Origin: Cycas panzhihuaensis
Taxonomy: Eukaryota; Cycadophyta
NCBI GenBank assembly: GCA_023213395.1
Contig: CM041465.1
Coordinates: 23,498,001-23,562,000 of the forward strand
Direction of reading: 5' to 3'
Length of the DNA stretch: 64,000 bases
The translations under genes were made by a program, and so were the position numbers. Positions 29,279-41,482 of this stretch are shown piece by piece. A model generated the notes under the pieces. It was not told the DNA's origin. It saw nothing but the letters and a program-made list of their open reading frames with translations, and ran no database searches. How positions within the stretch are numbered: position 1 is the first letter of the stretch; each line of letters begins with the position of its first letter.

Positions 29279-30240
29279 TAGAGTCTCATCTACAGGATCA
29301 TTACTATGCTTGATAGGAATTAAGGTGGTCAACAGCTAATGCTAGGGGTATGGATGGAAACCTAAAAGCAAGAGGGAACACCACACAGGGTGTCTGTGCG
29401 CTGGAGTGTGAGTTCAGGACCAAAACTGGTGCCCAACTTCCTCGAAGTAGCTTTCAAATATGAGAGGGAGGATATACACAGGGTTACCCTGAATGGTCTC
29501 AAAGAGGAAAGTCCTCCCACCCTTGGATGGCCGGAAGGGAAGAGGAGGGACCCTTGAAGGAGGGGTTCCTATGGTAAAGGAACATATGACAAAAGATTAT
29601 AGGCAAGGGCCTAAGACAAGCGTAGGTAGGCTTCCCCTAGGCTAATTGGTTTAAAGAAAATCTAACCAAGGGAAGGAATGAAGAAAAGGGGGGCTAAGAG
29701 CTACTCTCCCTCTCTCTCTCACTTCTATTCAATAACAAAAGGCTAAGAGAAAAAAAAGGAACAAGTGTCTTACGTGCATTCAAGCATGCAAATTAAATGG
29801 AATGCAACTAAGGGTGCTTTCAGACTAGATAGGAGAAAAGGAGGGGAGGAATGCAGTCCCAACTATGCCCTTTTCTTATAAAAACAAACACATAATACAC
29901 TTATGCAAAGTAAATACAAGTAGCTAATTTATCACCCTTTTTACTTTTATGTAATCTATTAAGCAAATGCAATAGCTACTAGATAAGAGCAAAAAGGAAA
30001 GGGACGGATAGAGAGAGACGATGCATACCTAGGAAGTGTAGCAGTTGATGAAGAACCTCACTTACATGCAACGTACACCCTCTTGCCTATAGTTGGTGTG
30101 TAGCCAAAGTTGGTATAGAAAATAGGGGCTTCCTTACCTTCCCCGTACAAAAGACAGAGCGGAGTGGGAAAAGCAAAGAAAGCAAGTAAACGTACCAAGA
30201 AGCAAATAAAGCGGAAGAGGAAAGAAGGGTGAAGACTTAC

Positions 30241-30282
30241 CTGGAGTCGTACGTTCTTCCTCTTCATGAATGTTGCTTCAAA
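30241..30282 (-). other. Putative conserved LTR micro-exon (C, 3' LTR)
   Basis: 42 nt on the minus strand between GTGGGTGCAAG and a textbook donor CAG|GTAAGT. Confidence 0.45.
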
Positions 30283-31401
30283 CTTGCACCCACAAGAGGT
30301 TTTCCCTTCTAAGAGGGGGCTGCAAGATACTATATAGGCAAAGATATAATGTAAATGCTAAAATTTTATATTTTAAGTTAGTGTAACTACTACTAAAATA
30401 ATTTTGCTATTCTCAAAGAAAGACCATGCATACCAAGCAAGAAGGAAAGGGTAGCCTCAAGATGGTGAAACCCTCTGTAAGAGGCCCTCCATGCAGCCTC
30501 AAAATATAGTAAGGTGAGGGTTATGTGACTGTCTATAAGTAGCAAACAAGCAAGGGGATGAATGGTACGGGACATATGAGAGATGCTTAGGTTGCGGAGT
30601 CGCTACAGACAATGAATCACCATGCAAGCCTTGCTGAAGGTCTGAATGGATGCCGGGCAAGGTTAGGGGCATATATAAGGCCCAAAAGAAGAGTGTGTAG
30701 GCTTAGAATTAGCGTAACAAGGGCTGCATATGATGATATCCAGTGCATGCTTAGATTCCACCCACTCTTAGTTAGCTCAAGGAAAGTATGGGTGCAAGAG
30801 AGGAAGGATGGGAAGGGGCTTGCCCTTGGGGAGTAGGTCTAATTGGGATGGATCCTACCCTACTCCCTTCGCCCAATCCTTGTAAGCCCTCTCCCATAGC
30901 TTTCTTGAGGAAAACTGGTGGAGAACGGGAAGGAGATCAAAATATTCGAAGCTAAACGCAAGGAAGAGCAATCCTTTCTACAGCCAAAAGATAAAAGAGA
31001 AGAAAAAATACACTCTCAAATACGCTCTAATGAAGTAAATATATGCTAAAACATGAAAATAAGATAAGGGGTACCTGCTAGGCTATGTTAAGGGTAGATC
31101 TACCCCTACAACTAGCGGAGGAGGGTAGGTCCTGCAAGGTTTGCAGGGTATTTCCCAAAGTGGAGCTGCAGAAGGTACTTGCTGGGTGAAATTGAGGAAG
31201 AAACGAGGAGACCTTGCTTAGAAATGCTTAGAGGAGAGTCTCCCACCATGGGACAAAGTTGCTGCAGGCAGATCCTGAGCTAGAATGGCAGAAAATGTAG
31301 AGTTGCAGGCATACCTATGAAGGAGAGGAGGAAGAGAGCAGAATTACAGCAGTAGCATGTGATGTTTGAGAGCCAAGAGATGTGAAATGAGGGACTTTTC
31401 A

Positions 31402-31410
31402 GGATATATA
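31402..31410 (-). promoter_or_regulatory. TATA-like box in the 3' LTR of C
   Basis: Minus strand TATATATCC following GGGTTGGGATGAG, at the position homologous to 5586-5594. Confidence 0.5.
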
Positions 31411-32108
31411 CTCATCCCAACCCTAATCAAGTAATTAGGATGAGAATAGGTCTGAGTTGGTCACTTATCCATGTGGCAATTCTGTGCAAAAAGCAAGAAT
31501 TGCCACGGTGGATAAAAAAAATAAAGTGCAACAGCATGTGGTAAACTTCATGCGGTAAACTTCAAATACCGTGGTAAACTTCACGGTACTACTTAGTTTA
31601 TAGTGGTACAAAACCAGAATGCCAAAATAGTAATGTTCAAGGTTTTGGGAGCCCTAAAATAGGTGTGACAGGCCTAGGAAGGGCTGGCCCTCCTATCCAG
31701 TGGCTAGGGACAGTCTGGGTGACATGAGAACTAGACCAAATGAGGCATTAAGAGCTAAGATTCCTAAAAATATCATGATAAGGACATAAGATCAGGGTAT
31801 GAGCAGGTCATACAAGTCAAGTGAGGCTTAAGGTGATGTGGAGGTGGTGCGTATGGTCATAGAGTGCCATGGGGATGCCTACCTTGTGGAAAGGTAGGTC
31901 CCGCGGGTCATCATAGGCTGAAAAGTATGACAAGCAACATGATTAAGCAATAGATGCAAGGTGATCACTCAAATGTAGCAGTCCATCATGCAATGAGGTA
32001 ATGCTTCTATGTAACTTTCCAAATGAACAACAAAGATGAAAAGGAAGAAGCATACCTATACTTACATGAGTCGACCTATCCATATCCATTCCCAGTAGCT
32101 GGGAAACA

Positions 32109-32120
32109 CTACCCCCTTGG
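32109..32120 (-). promoter_or_regulatory. Polypurine tract of C
   Basis: Minus strand CCAAGGGGGTAG (the reverse complement begins CTACCCCCTTGG) abuts the LTR start at 32108. Confidence 0.75.
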
Positions 32121-32509
32121 CAGTAGAGCCTCGCCACTTAGAAGCATGGTGTGATGGCAAATGCTGGTAATAGAATTGTTAGTAGTACATGTATATATAT
32201 CAATTATGAGCATAACAAGAGCCAAGGGTGCCGATGAGTGTCATGGAAGAACACGTGGATATGAAGACAAGGGTGGAGACAACATAGGGGCTGCCTATGT
32301 GCTACCTGAGAATCGATCGGAAGTTATGATAGATGAGGGGGATGCCTCCATCGTAAGAGTGCAAAGAGAAAGTGTAATGGTGATGAGAGAAAAGGTAAAC
32401 GAGCAAAATTGATGATCACCATAGTTTAACCTCATTAGTGGCTAGCTTTCGAAGGTGCGAGTGGATCACAAAGTGAGCTGCAAGACAGCCCGAGACTTGG
32501 GTGACATGG

Positions 32510-32948
32510 CGACCAGGCAAGTATCTCAAGGGTAGTCAACAAGAAGAGGAAGGCGACACTCAAGGATGAGGCAGATGAGGCTGTCCGCCTCAACATTGAG
32601 GGCCCAAGGGATGTGTCAGATGTTGACAGACTGAAAACAGGCCAATAAGGGCTTAGCGGTCAAGGTGAGGGCTCTCAAGCATGGGCATCACATCTAGTAA
32701 ACTTGGGTGAGATGGGACACCACCACTTGGGAGTCGCAAAGAAGAACAATGGATCTGTGGTGGAAATGGAGTGCATCAGTGAGGGCTTTTATAATGGCTG
32801 TGTACTTAGCTTCATTATTGGTGGACTCAGGGAGGAAGATTCTAGAACATAGGAAATCATGTCCAGAAGGGTCACGAAGAATCCATGTAGTGGTAGAGGG
32901 ACTAGGGTTACCATGGCTTCCGCCATCGGTGAAGATGAAAAGAGTCAT
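32510..32948 (-). pseudogene. Second RNase H of C
   Basis: Open from ATG 32948 for 84 codons: MTLFIFTDGGSHGNPSPS, NNEAKYTAIIKALTDA, VLLCDSQVVVSHLTQVY, then a stop. The remainder, to about 32510, is degenerate. The first three catalytic acids (D, E, D) are kept. It lies between the divergent spacer and the polypurine tract, as in A. Confidence 0.75.
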
Positions 32949-33487
32949 GGGTGAGCAAAGAAAGTGTCTCAGTAGAGAAAATATGTAATAAAGTAGATGT
33001 CAAAGGACAAAGCGGGCTCGTATGGCTAACAATGATGGTCGCAAAGGCTAGGATGACCTAAGAATGAGACTACCCAAGGATAGGAGCAGACTATCTAACC
33101 ACCGACAGAGAGTGGGTGATAAGAAGGCCACCCTAGGATGCCAACGGTTACTTAAGAAAGCAAAGAATGAACCTAAACAAAAGGAGCATTCCCCTTAGAG
33201 ACCCCAAGGATAGGAACGAGCTGCAAAAACGAGTCCAGGATGGTGAAACGAGCTGAATGAGTATAAACTTAGGCATGCATGGGAGCGACATGCAAAACGA
33301 GACAGAAGGGCCCTAGCAAAAATGCATCAACGAGGTGCCATAAATGCACCAAGAGGAATAAGAAAAACGGAGGCTAAGGAAGCACAATGAGGAACAAGGC
33401 CAGAAGGCAATGGTGATTGAGTATAAGAGACGATCTCAAGGGCTGTCTCAAAAGCAAAAACAGAGAAAGTGCCCATCGGCGCCCCCA

Positions 33488-33501
33488 CTTATATAAGGAA
33501 A
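33488..33501 (+). promoter_or_regulatory. TATA box of the antisense gene (C)
   Basis: CTTATATAAGGAAA, followed by GATGAAAATAGGATTCATTT, the partly decayed palindrome. A conserved ATGGGCACT on the opposite strand starts at 33476. Confidence 0.55.
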
Positions 33502-33976
33502 ATTGATGAAAATAGGATTCATTTTCACAAGCTTGTGAACAAATTTAGAGCTCTTTCCTTATGTAGCAGAGCGCTACCTGACTTCAGAGGCATGCGAGAG
33601 GAGATCCAACCATTGGATTGAGATCGAGAGACAGCCGTTGAGACGAGGGTGACAAGATAGTGACGACACGACCAGATCCAGTGAGAGGATCATCGAAACC
33701 CAACCCCATCTTTTCAATTAAAGTTTCTTTCTTTTTTATGTTTTTTAGTGTAGTTTTGGTCCCCATACAAGTGAGAAATGATCTCTCGAAGTCCAAACTA
33801 GACCTAAAGAAAGGCGGGACCAAGGCATTAGGTAGCCCTACTCCCAGTAGGCCTGATCGTGGCCCGCTTTGGGAAAACAAATTATGTTTTTGGGTGAGAA
33901 ACCCCCCCCTTTAGGGGGGGTGATATTCGCACCGTGGTAAAGATCACGGTGCCACGATCTTTACTACAGGACCCAG

Positions 33977-34006
33977 GCCAAACTCTGCAGTACTACAAAG
34001 TTTAGC
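33977..34006. repeat. 30-bp palindrome in PMD intron 1 (C)
   Basis: Arms GCCAAACTCTGC and CAAAGTTTAGC around AGTACTAC. Upstream are GTAAAGATC/GATCTTTAC arms (about 33938-33966) and a CCCCCCC/GGGGGGGG hairpin (33903-33920). Confidence 0.65.
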
Positions 34007-35048
34007 GCGATGCAAAGGTAGGCCTAATGAAAAGTAAAGAAGGGGGGGCAAGGGCCCCAAAATCTTGACCAAATGAGGCTGAGGGACAGTCCAAAGGATA
34101 GAGGGATAGCATGAGTCAGGATCTGACTAGTTTCATGGTGTTTCGTAGGTGGTGACCACGGTGGAGAACCAGGAAAACATCGGTATGGCTATCCTGAGCT
34201 TTATAGAGATGATGTACCGTGAGGACAGGTAGATCTTGGTGAGGTGTAGCCTGCTAAAAGTCATGAGGATGCCTCAGTACATGTTTGACCAGAGGCTATT
34301 AGTGGACATTATGTCACATTAGGATAGATGGAGGCATGTCTTCCATCTACCCCAAGTAAGAGATGTCACAGTGACTCCGAGGGACATACAGCGGATATTG
34401 GGGGTGCCAGCGATAGGGAGGCCAACATCACTAAGGGCGCTTCCTAGCAATCGGGCAACACATCGAGAGGCATCAACATTTTTCATTGGGCAAGATAGGT
34501 GGAAGAGACAAGGGATACCTCTCCAGAGTATGGTCATATCAGGAGTTCCTTATATAAGGAAATTGATCACATTATTCATTCTATTCTAGATATCCCAGAA
34601 ACAAAACTATAGAGATATACCAGGCAGATGGATGGACGCAGTGTAGAGGTGTGAGGCTAGAGAGAGACTTGATTGGGCTACCCTCATAGTAGTGAACCTC
34701 GTCGTCCAACTAGACGCTATTCAGGTAGCAGGGAAGGGTGGTCTATCATACAACACTCTTTTGCAGTGTTGGTTTTTTGACCTCTTCAGAGCAGTGGTGC
34801 CAACGGGGGGACCACACCCCATCTTAGAGTGGCCCCCCATGGTATATAGATGGAAGACCAGGTTCAGGGGGACTAAGGACCAGGCACACGTTCATCGCTC
34901 AGTGGAGGCCACATCACTAGACCTCCTCACCATGATAAATTTTATATCAGATCCTTATAGAGTAGTGAGGTGGGATAGTGATGATGAGGCAGGTGGGGTA
35001 GGAGTTGTCCCAAGAGATGATGGTGATGGAGGAGATGGTGGTGATGGG

Positions 35049-35198
35049 GCAGGCCCGTCAGGAGCTGCAGGAGGAGGTGCATGTCCATCAGAGACCACAA
35101 GTAGAGAGGCAGGTCCATCCAAGACTGTAGGAGAAGAGGCGGGTCCATCAGGGACTACAGGAGGAGAGGCGGGCCCCTCAGGAGCTGCAAAGGAGAGT
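35049..35198 (+). repeat. 30-bp coding minisatellite in PMD exon 2 (C)
   Basis: Five 30-bp units, each encoding AGPSGTTGGE-like decapeptides. Related units occur in F, A and B (minus strand) and in G and D (plus strand), with varying number and content. Confidence 0.8.
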
Positions 35199-36073
35199 TG
35201 GGGCCTAATGACCTGAGCCCAGAGGTTACGGATAGTGAGGAGATCCAGAGAGGTAGTAGTACCATCGAAGGAGAAGGGGGATGCCCTAGTAGCTGAGGTG
35301 GTGGCCGAGGAGGTACCCAAGGAGGAGGAGGTACCTATAGCTGGTGGAGTGCCTAGGGCAGAGGTAGTCATCTGAGTCAAGGAGCTGGTGGCCACACTAG
35401 GTGAGACACGACCTTCCCTTGTCATCATTTAATTGCCAAGTGTATATATGGTGTTTGGTTTTGGTCTGGCATGTATATGGACACATACTGACATGTGATA
35501 TGTTGGATTTGTAGGTATGGGAGATATCCAGAGGTTAGTAGAGGCGGTAGTCTGGGAGATGTTCCCCTGGGCCTGCGGAGGGGCATCCTCCCATCCAAGT
35601 GGGAGATGAGCCCAGATCGGTAGGTGCCCATACGACAACATTTGCCCCATTGGTGAGGGTGAGGGATGTTTGGATCGCAAAGTCCCAGGAGCACGAGGCA
35701 CGTGTGGGATGTCTACAGGCAGAGCTAGATGCGACCCAGGCCGAGAGGGATGCCCTACAAGGTCAGGTATAGGCACTGGAGGCTCAAGGAGGAGCTGGAA
35801 GGGACGCAAAGAGCTGCATCCATATAGCTATAATGGAGGAGCATCTCCAGGGGATGGAGGAGAGGCTCGATGGAGTAAAGGGGGATTAAGATCGTATCCA
35901 GGCTCGATACGATTAGTTGATGGATGAGGTGGCCTTGAGATCATCGCGGAGTAGGACATATACACATACGGTGACGATGACCCCCAGGAGACCGCGAGAT
36001 GAGGGGAGCAAGGCAGAGAGCTCCTAGAGGTGCAGGAGGAGATGACGCCCTAGGGGCAGGGCAGTAGTAGAGT

Positions 36074-36803
36074 AGAGTAGTAGAAGTTTTGATTTAGACG
36101 AGGGAAAGCACAGACCTCCAGGGAGTCACCATATGTAGTCACATGATTGTACCCCTCCCTGCAAGGACTTCAGCTTCCCACAGATGATGTACCATACCAG
36201 TTGTATGATATGACACATGATGATTGTTTGATGTATATAGACGGGGTGATTGATACCCCATTTGATGTATGGTGATATATGTCATGACATGTGATGGATG
36301 ATGTATATGTTTATATTTACATATTTGTGTATGTATGTGTATGAGGGTGCACGGATGCACGAGGGCATGGTTGATGATACTTTGAGTTGATTAATGTATG
36401 ATTTTTACACTATGATATTTATTTGAGTTATGCACATTTTCTTTCATATAGGGCCGTATTCCTAGTAGAGACGCATATGATCACCATGAGTAGTGGTGAT
36501 AAATACATGTGAGGCTAGGAGATAGGGCAGCACACACATTCACATGGGAGCATATCAAGATATGCAAAGGAAATGCCAACTGGAAGGGAGTGATGACACT
36601 CCAATATATCATCTAAATTGGGGGAGATGCCTAAGCAGGAGGACAAGGTTCCTAGGGGAAAGGGAACAAGGGTTCCGCGGGAGTAACCCAAAAGGAATAA
36701 GAGAGCCACCCTAAGCCGCCGCCCTACTTATGGCTAGGAGGAATAGGAACATGCTTAGGATGGTAGTTTAGGCTCATTTCAAAGCATGGAAAAGATAGTG
36801 AAG
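36074..36803. other. Noncoding spacer between pol and the antisense gene (C)
   Basis: No gene is seen. It aligns with the spacers of A, B and F, read on the minus strand. The 3' ends of the antisense gene (plus) and of pol (minus) converge here. Confidence 0.6.
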
Positions 36804-38000
36804 AAATCATATATAGAATTTTTTGAGGAATTTCCCATTAATAACTTTCTCAAATTCAAGGCCCTCCAGGGTGGCGATCCTATAGGCGTCATTATCGAAA
36901 CTCTCGAGAACGACAAAGGGACCAACCCATTTGGGTCTGAATTTAGTCAAGAGGTTGTGGAGATATTCTAGCTTGAAGACATAGTCCCTAGGATACAAAG
37001 GATGAGAACAAAGTTATTTATTGTAAGCCCTTTGTGAGTAGGATTTAGATGCAAGGTTAGCCTAGTAAGCGGCTAAGTGTCTCTCATCCAAGGCCTCGAG
37101 ATCTAAGAGGCGAGCCTGATGAATATACTCCTCATCGATAAGACCTCGAAGAGAAACTCGATGAGAGGGAATCTCCACTCTTAATAGGAGTACCACCTTG
37201 GTCCCATAAACTAGGGGGAATAGAGTCATTCCTGTAGCTGCATGGATAGAGGTACGATAGGCCCATAAGGCGAAAGGGAGCTGGAGGTGCTAATCTCTCT
37301 GAGATTGAGTAATGGTTTTCTTTAGGATGTTGATAAGAGTTTTGTTGAATGATTCAACCTGACCATTTGCCTGGGGGTAATAAGGAGAAGAGGTTTTGTG
37401 AGATATCTTGAATTTATCACAAAGTTCATCCATCTCCTTGTTACAAAAAAGAGTTCCGTTGTCTGTAATCAAGACGTCAGGAATCCAAAAGTGGCAAATG
37501 ATATACTGGTAGACGAAAGTGGCTATCATCTAACTAGGGGTAGTGATCAAGGGAATGGCCTCCCCCTATTTCATAAAGTACTTCATGGCAGTCAAGATGA
37601 ACTTATGTTGCGATGAAGAGGGCGGTGATATGGCCCCGAAGAGGTCTAAACCCCATTAGGCAAAGGGCCATGGAGATACGATGAGATGAAGAGCCTCAGA
37701 AGGCACATGGGAGATGTTGGCGTGCTCTTGGCATCACCGACATCTCAAGGCATAGGCATGGGCATCCTTGAAGAGGGATGACCAATAGTAGCCCATACGA
37801 AGGATCCTTTGGGCCATGGATTAGCCCCCAAAGTGGCCCCCATAAATGCCATGGTGGCATTCGCAAAGTATCTAGTCCGCTTCGTTAGGAGTGACGCAAC
37901 GGAGGAGAATCACATCAAAGGATCTCTTATACAATACTTCATCCATGAGGAAGTATTTCCTAGTGGTGGTATGAATGTGTGACCTAACCTTATTACTAGC
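36804..38000 (-). pseudogene. Integrase of C
   Basis: Minus-strand order: ECHHGIYGGHFGG zinc region (Cys changed to Tyr), a core with GLDLFGA, ITDNGTLF (about 37470) and GQVESFNK (about 37350), open for 79 codons at 37290-37529, then TGMTLFPLVYGTK and KFRPKWVGPFVVLES. It ends NGKFLKKFYI with a stop at 36804-36806. All three DDE residues are visible, but stops occur throughout. Confidence 0.88.
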
Positions 38001-38640
38001 TTCTGGGTGGTACTACTGCTAAGTAAGATACCGCATGACATCACCATACCACTCACAATCGATGAGTGGATGGGAAGGAGTACCATGAATAGTTAAGATA
38101 GACTCATCAGGGAGAGATTCATCAACAAGAGCATCGAACAAGTTAGGGATAGGGGCATCTGCAAGCTACTCCACCACTACCATCCCCTTCTTCGATTTCC
38201 TATTGATGATATGGAGATCGTATTCCTAAAGGAGGATGGCCCAACGACTAGCCCTACCTATCAGGTCAGAACAAGTGAGTAAATAATGTAAGGGATTAGA
38301 TTGAACGATCACCTTGGTAGTGTTTTTGAGCAAGTAGTGCCTAAACTTCTTTGTTGCGTGAACCAAGGAGAGGCATTCCTTCTCGGCAAGAGACTAATTA
38401 AGCTCCACAACCATGATGGTGCAACTGATGAAGTAAATAGCCTTCTTGACTTTGAATTGTCCTCCTGGGCTAGCATAGCACCTAAGGACTCATCGGTTGC
38501 CGAGGTATATAGGATGAAAGGCCTATCAAAGTGAGGGGGCACCAATGTCAGAGTGGAAGTAAGGGCTTCCTTAATTCCTTCAAAAGCTTAGTGGGTCTTA
38601 GCCGACCAAACAAGCGGGGCTTCCTTATTTAATAGGTTAG
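38001..38640 (-). pseudogene. RNase H of pol of C
   Basis: FILYTSATDESLGAMLAQED (from about 38520), KECLSLVHATKKFRHYLL and KVIVQSNPLHYLL are readable on the minus strand, followed by the linker to integrase. Frameshifts separate the pieces. Confidence 0.8.
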
Positions 38641-39519
38641 TAAGGGGTTTGACGTTCATGGTGAAGTTTACCAGGAAACACCTAAGGAATCTGAGCCTTC
38701 CCAGAAATGACTTAATCTATCATTAAGTTCTAGGTGGTGGTATGTCAAGGATTGCCTTGACTTTATTAGGGTCAATTTGAATTCTTTGTTTTGACACAAG
38801 GAACCTAAGGAGTTTACCAAAAGTGACGGAAAACATGCATTTGAGTGGATTGAGACTCACGTGGTACTTGTGGTATCGTACAAAGATGGACTGTAAGTCT
38901 GAGGGATGATGGGCTCTAACGCGCGAGAGACCCATTATGTCATCCATAAAGACCTCCAATATGTTATTGATAAGGTTATGAAAGATCAAATGCATCATCC
39001 TTTGGTAAGTGGTGCTTACATTTTTCAGTCTGAAGGGCATCGCCTTGTAGGCAAAGGTACCCCATGAGGTGGTGAAGGCCATCTTATGGTGGTCTTCAGG
39101 AGAGATTTAAATTTGGTTATAACTGAAGAAGCCATCGATCAAGGACATGACTTCAAAACTAACGGTTCGATCGATAAAAAGGAGTGGGAAATTATCCTTA
39201 GGACACGTGTTATTAATGTCAAAGAAGCCAATGCATATCCAGATAGTCTCGTTCTTTTTAGCAATAGGAATGATGTTAGACACCCATTTAGGGTAGTCAA
39301 TGGAAGTGATGAGTCCTACACCTAGGAGTTTCTCAACCTTCATTTTAACAGCAGTTGAGAGTTTATGATGAAGTGGGGGTTATTTTTGGTGCATGGGGCG
39401 AGTGCCAGGAATGGTAGTAAGGTTGTGGGTGATAATAGAGAGGTCGATTCCTTTCATGTCAAAGTAGTCCCACATGAAAATATCTCAGAACTCTTGGAAC
39501 AAAAGGGAGTATTCCCTTA
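38641..39519 (-). pseudogene. Reverse transcriptase of C
   Basis: LLFQEF.DIFMWDYFDMKG opens the region. VEKLLGVGLITSIDYPKW (39343 downward), FMDD at 38950-38939, and LVSKQRIQIDPNKVKAILD follow. Compared with A, the segment LKNVSTTYQRMMHLIF is intact here. Two longer open stretches remain (39343-39107 and 39082-38723). Confidence 0.88.
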
Positions 39520-40394
39520 CCTCATCAGGAGATCATTCCACCCCCACCTTAATGACCTTACCTAGTGTGAGGACTATATCCTAGGTTGTCCCCATGCACA
39601 TGGCATTCCCCTCCTTGAAATGAAGGAGGACAAGCTCAACTGGAGGAGATGGAATAGGAGGTGGGATTAGGTTGATAAGAGTGGACTCAATCGCTAAGAT
39701 CTTCTGGTGGCCGAGTCTATGGTGACCAGAAGGAAGGTCGGGCACGGAGCCCGCTAAGTGCTCAAGTAGAGCCTCATCATCTTTGAAGTAATCCACCCCA
39801 TGGATGATCTTACTTCGAATAGACAAGGTGCGAGAGGAAGTGGGAGCAACGGGGTCATGGTGGTCAGTAGGTTGCCCAACATCCCCAAAGACTCTAAGGA
39901 AGAGTCAGGAAGGGGCCCCTCACAAGGGGCAAAAGGAAGTTCCCTTGATTCATCACCTACAAGGGGTGATGAAGAGGAAGAGTCAAGGATCGATAGACCA
40001 ATGTGAGTAATAACATGTGATACAAGGGGATGATTAGTGTCTCCAATTAGAGGGGTTTTAAGTTGGTACCTAGAATAAGGAGAGTGCCTCTTACTAGTTC
40101 AAAGGAAAGAGATAGGGTGAGGAAGGTCCTCGTCCTCGCCATAGGACTCATCATCGCTAAATATGGCAAGGTACCCATAGCTTTTGACACCAATAGGAGC
40201 AAAATGGGTGAGGCTCAGAGAAGAAGATGTAGGATCTCCTTCATGATGAGACGAATCAGGAATGCCGATAGAATAAGCTGAGGCATGGGTGGAAGGGCCT
40301 TTGTCCCCTTTTGCATGACCATGGCTCTCTTGGTTGGTTTGATAGGATTGTTTGGTAGGTAGGGGTTCGCAAGACACAGCCCTTATTCGCCCAT
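39520..40394 (-). pseudogene. Protease-RT linker of C
   Basis: Same composition as in A and B: an acidic patch (DDESYGEDEDLPHP) and a Ser/Pro-rich middle. KIIHGVDYFKDDEALLEHLAG is open at 39826-39581. Confidence 0.65.
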
Positions 40395-40857
40395 CATGGA
40401 CAAACTTGAGTTGCCCCCAGCGGGTTGAATATACGGCCTCCATCTGATCGAGCCATGGTCAACCCAAAAGAAGATTGTAGTCGACATCTATGTCGAGGAC
40501 TATAATATTGGCAAGGACAGTCTTGTCCTTAAGAGTAAGAGGGATCGAAACAGATCCTAAGGGAGTCTTCTCGCTACCGTCGTAGCCTTGGCATCACCAT
40601 GGAACAAGTTCTAAGGTGGAAATGCCAAGCTCTTGCATGACACAGAAGGGCATGGAATTAATGGAAGAACCATTATCGACAATGGTCCTTCACAAAATGC
40701 AATCAGGTGTATTGATAATAATGGTGAAAGGGAAGTTCCATTGGCACTCCCTTTCACAAGCAGGAGGAAGGTCTTTAGGATTGAAAGAAATGACAAGCTC
40801 ATGACTTTGGGCAATAGACAAAGCATGAACAGGCACGTCACCCAATCCTAAAGCTTT
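40395..40857 (-). pseudogene. Protease of C, C-terminal part (left of nested B)
   Basis: IVDNGSSINSMP, with DNGSS at 40677-40663 on the minus strand, then LGISTLELVPW and YNLLLG.PWLDQMEAVYST. The region is interrupted at 40857 by insertion of B; the N-terminal part resumes at 55112. Confidence 0.82.
40853..40857 (+). repeat. Left target-site duplication of B
   Basis: GCTTT just before the LTR start, paired with ACTTC at 55112-55116. Three of five bases match and both differences are transitions. The flanks join to restore the protease reading of C. Confidence 0.6.
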
Positions 40858-41474
40858 TGTTTCCTGGCTTCCAGGAATGAATACAGAATTACCGACTCAG
40901 GTAAGTGCAAGTATACTTCTCACCCTATCATCGCTTTCTTTTGGTGAGTGTTTGCTCGCATGTTTGCATGTTGCGACCTTGTAGATGATTTTGTCTCCAT
41001 CTACACTTATTTACCCTATGACAACTATAGCAGGGGCACATTCCTAGCGAGTGTGGCACCCTGGTGGCCATACCACTTCCTGCATTCTGCCCTACTCGCT
41101 CCAAGATCCACTTAGCTTGCGTCACCTCTACCTGTGTGATGACCTGTCATTGTTTGGTTGACTTGCCACATCGTTTGAACCCTATTTTTGCTCTTCTGGA
41201 CATGTTTGTTGGCTTGTTTTCCCTTGGGTAGGTGTCTCAGCCCTTTTTGGCCATTTTTGTCTATTGGCCTACAGCCTAAACTAGCTGCCTGAGCCAGTTT
41301 TGGCCTCCGATTGCATTTGCGGTACCACAGATTTTGTGGCGGTATGACTGTTCAAATTTATTTTTTAAAAAACTACCATGGTAATTTTGCATTTATTACA
41401 AAACTGCCACGTGTCTCGTGACTTAACTTGCCTCCAACTATGCCCTAATTGCTCGCTTTAGGGTTTGGCCTGGG

Positions 41475-41482
41475 TATTTAAG
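41475..41482 (+). promoter_or_regulatory. TATA-like box in the 5' LTR of B
   Basis: TATTTAAG after GGGTTTGGCCTGGG, about 617 nt into the LTR. The 3' LTR has the same box at 53039-53046, and C-right has it at 60363-60356. This is the probable promoter of the element RNA. Confidence 0.55.

Larger units (their letters stand above)
29279..32108 (-). repeat. 3' LTR of C (2830 bp)
   Basis: On the minus strand it starts TGTTTCCCAGC at 32108 next to the polypurine tract and ends near ...GATGAGACTCTA at 29279, matching ...GATGTGACTCCA of the right LTR. It has no gene inside. It carries GTAAACTTCACGGTACT-type repeats at about 31540-31615. Confidence 0.85.
33657..36073 (+). pseudogene. Antisense plant-mobile-domain gene of C
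   Basis: Exon 1 is at 33657-33680 but its ATG is ATA, so the start is lost; the donor is GTGAGA. Intron 1 is 33681-34148 (468 nt, ends TTTCGTAG). Exon 2 (34149-35400) has the PMD (VFHLPQVRDVTVTPRDIQRILGV, SGVPYIRKLITLFILF) and a 174-codon open part at 34692-35216 (LSYNTLLQCWFFDLF, SLDLLTMINF, then acidic and GPSG repeats). Intron 2 is 35401-35514 (114 nt, TTTGTAG). Exon 3 runs from 35515 to about 36073 (QRLVEAVVWEMFPW). This is the copy with the longest open PMD 3' half. Confidence 0.75.

Noticed and set aside
29279-32108. A solo LTR at the left of the C region
   Set aside because: It is followed by a polypurine tract, aRNH, PMD and a pol in matching orientation, so it is the 3' LTR of C.
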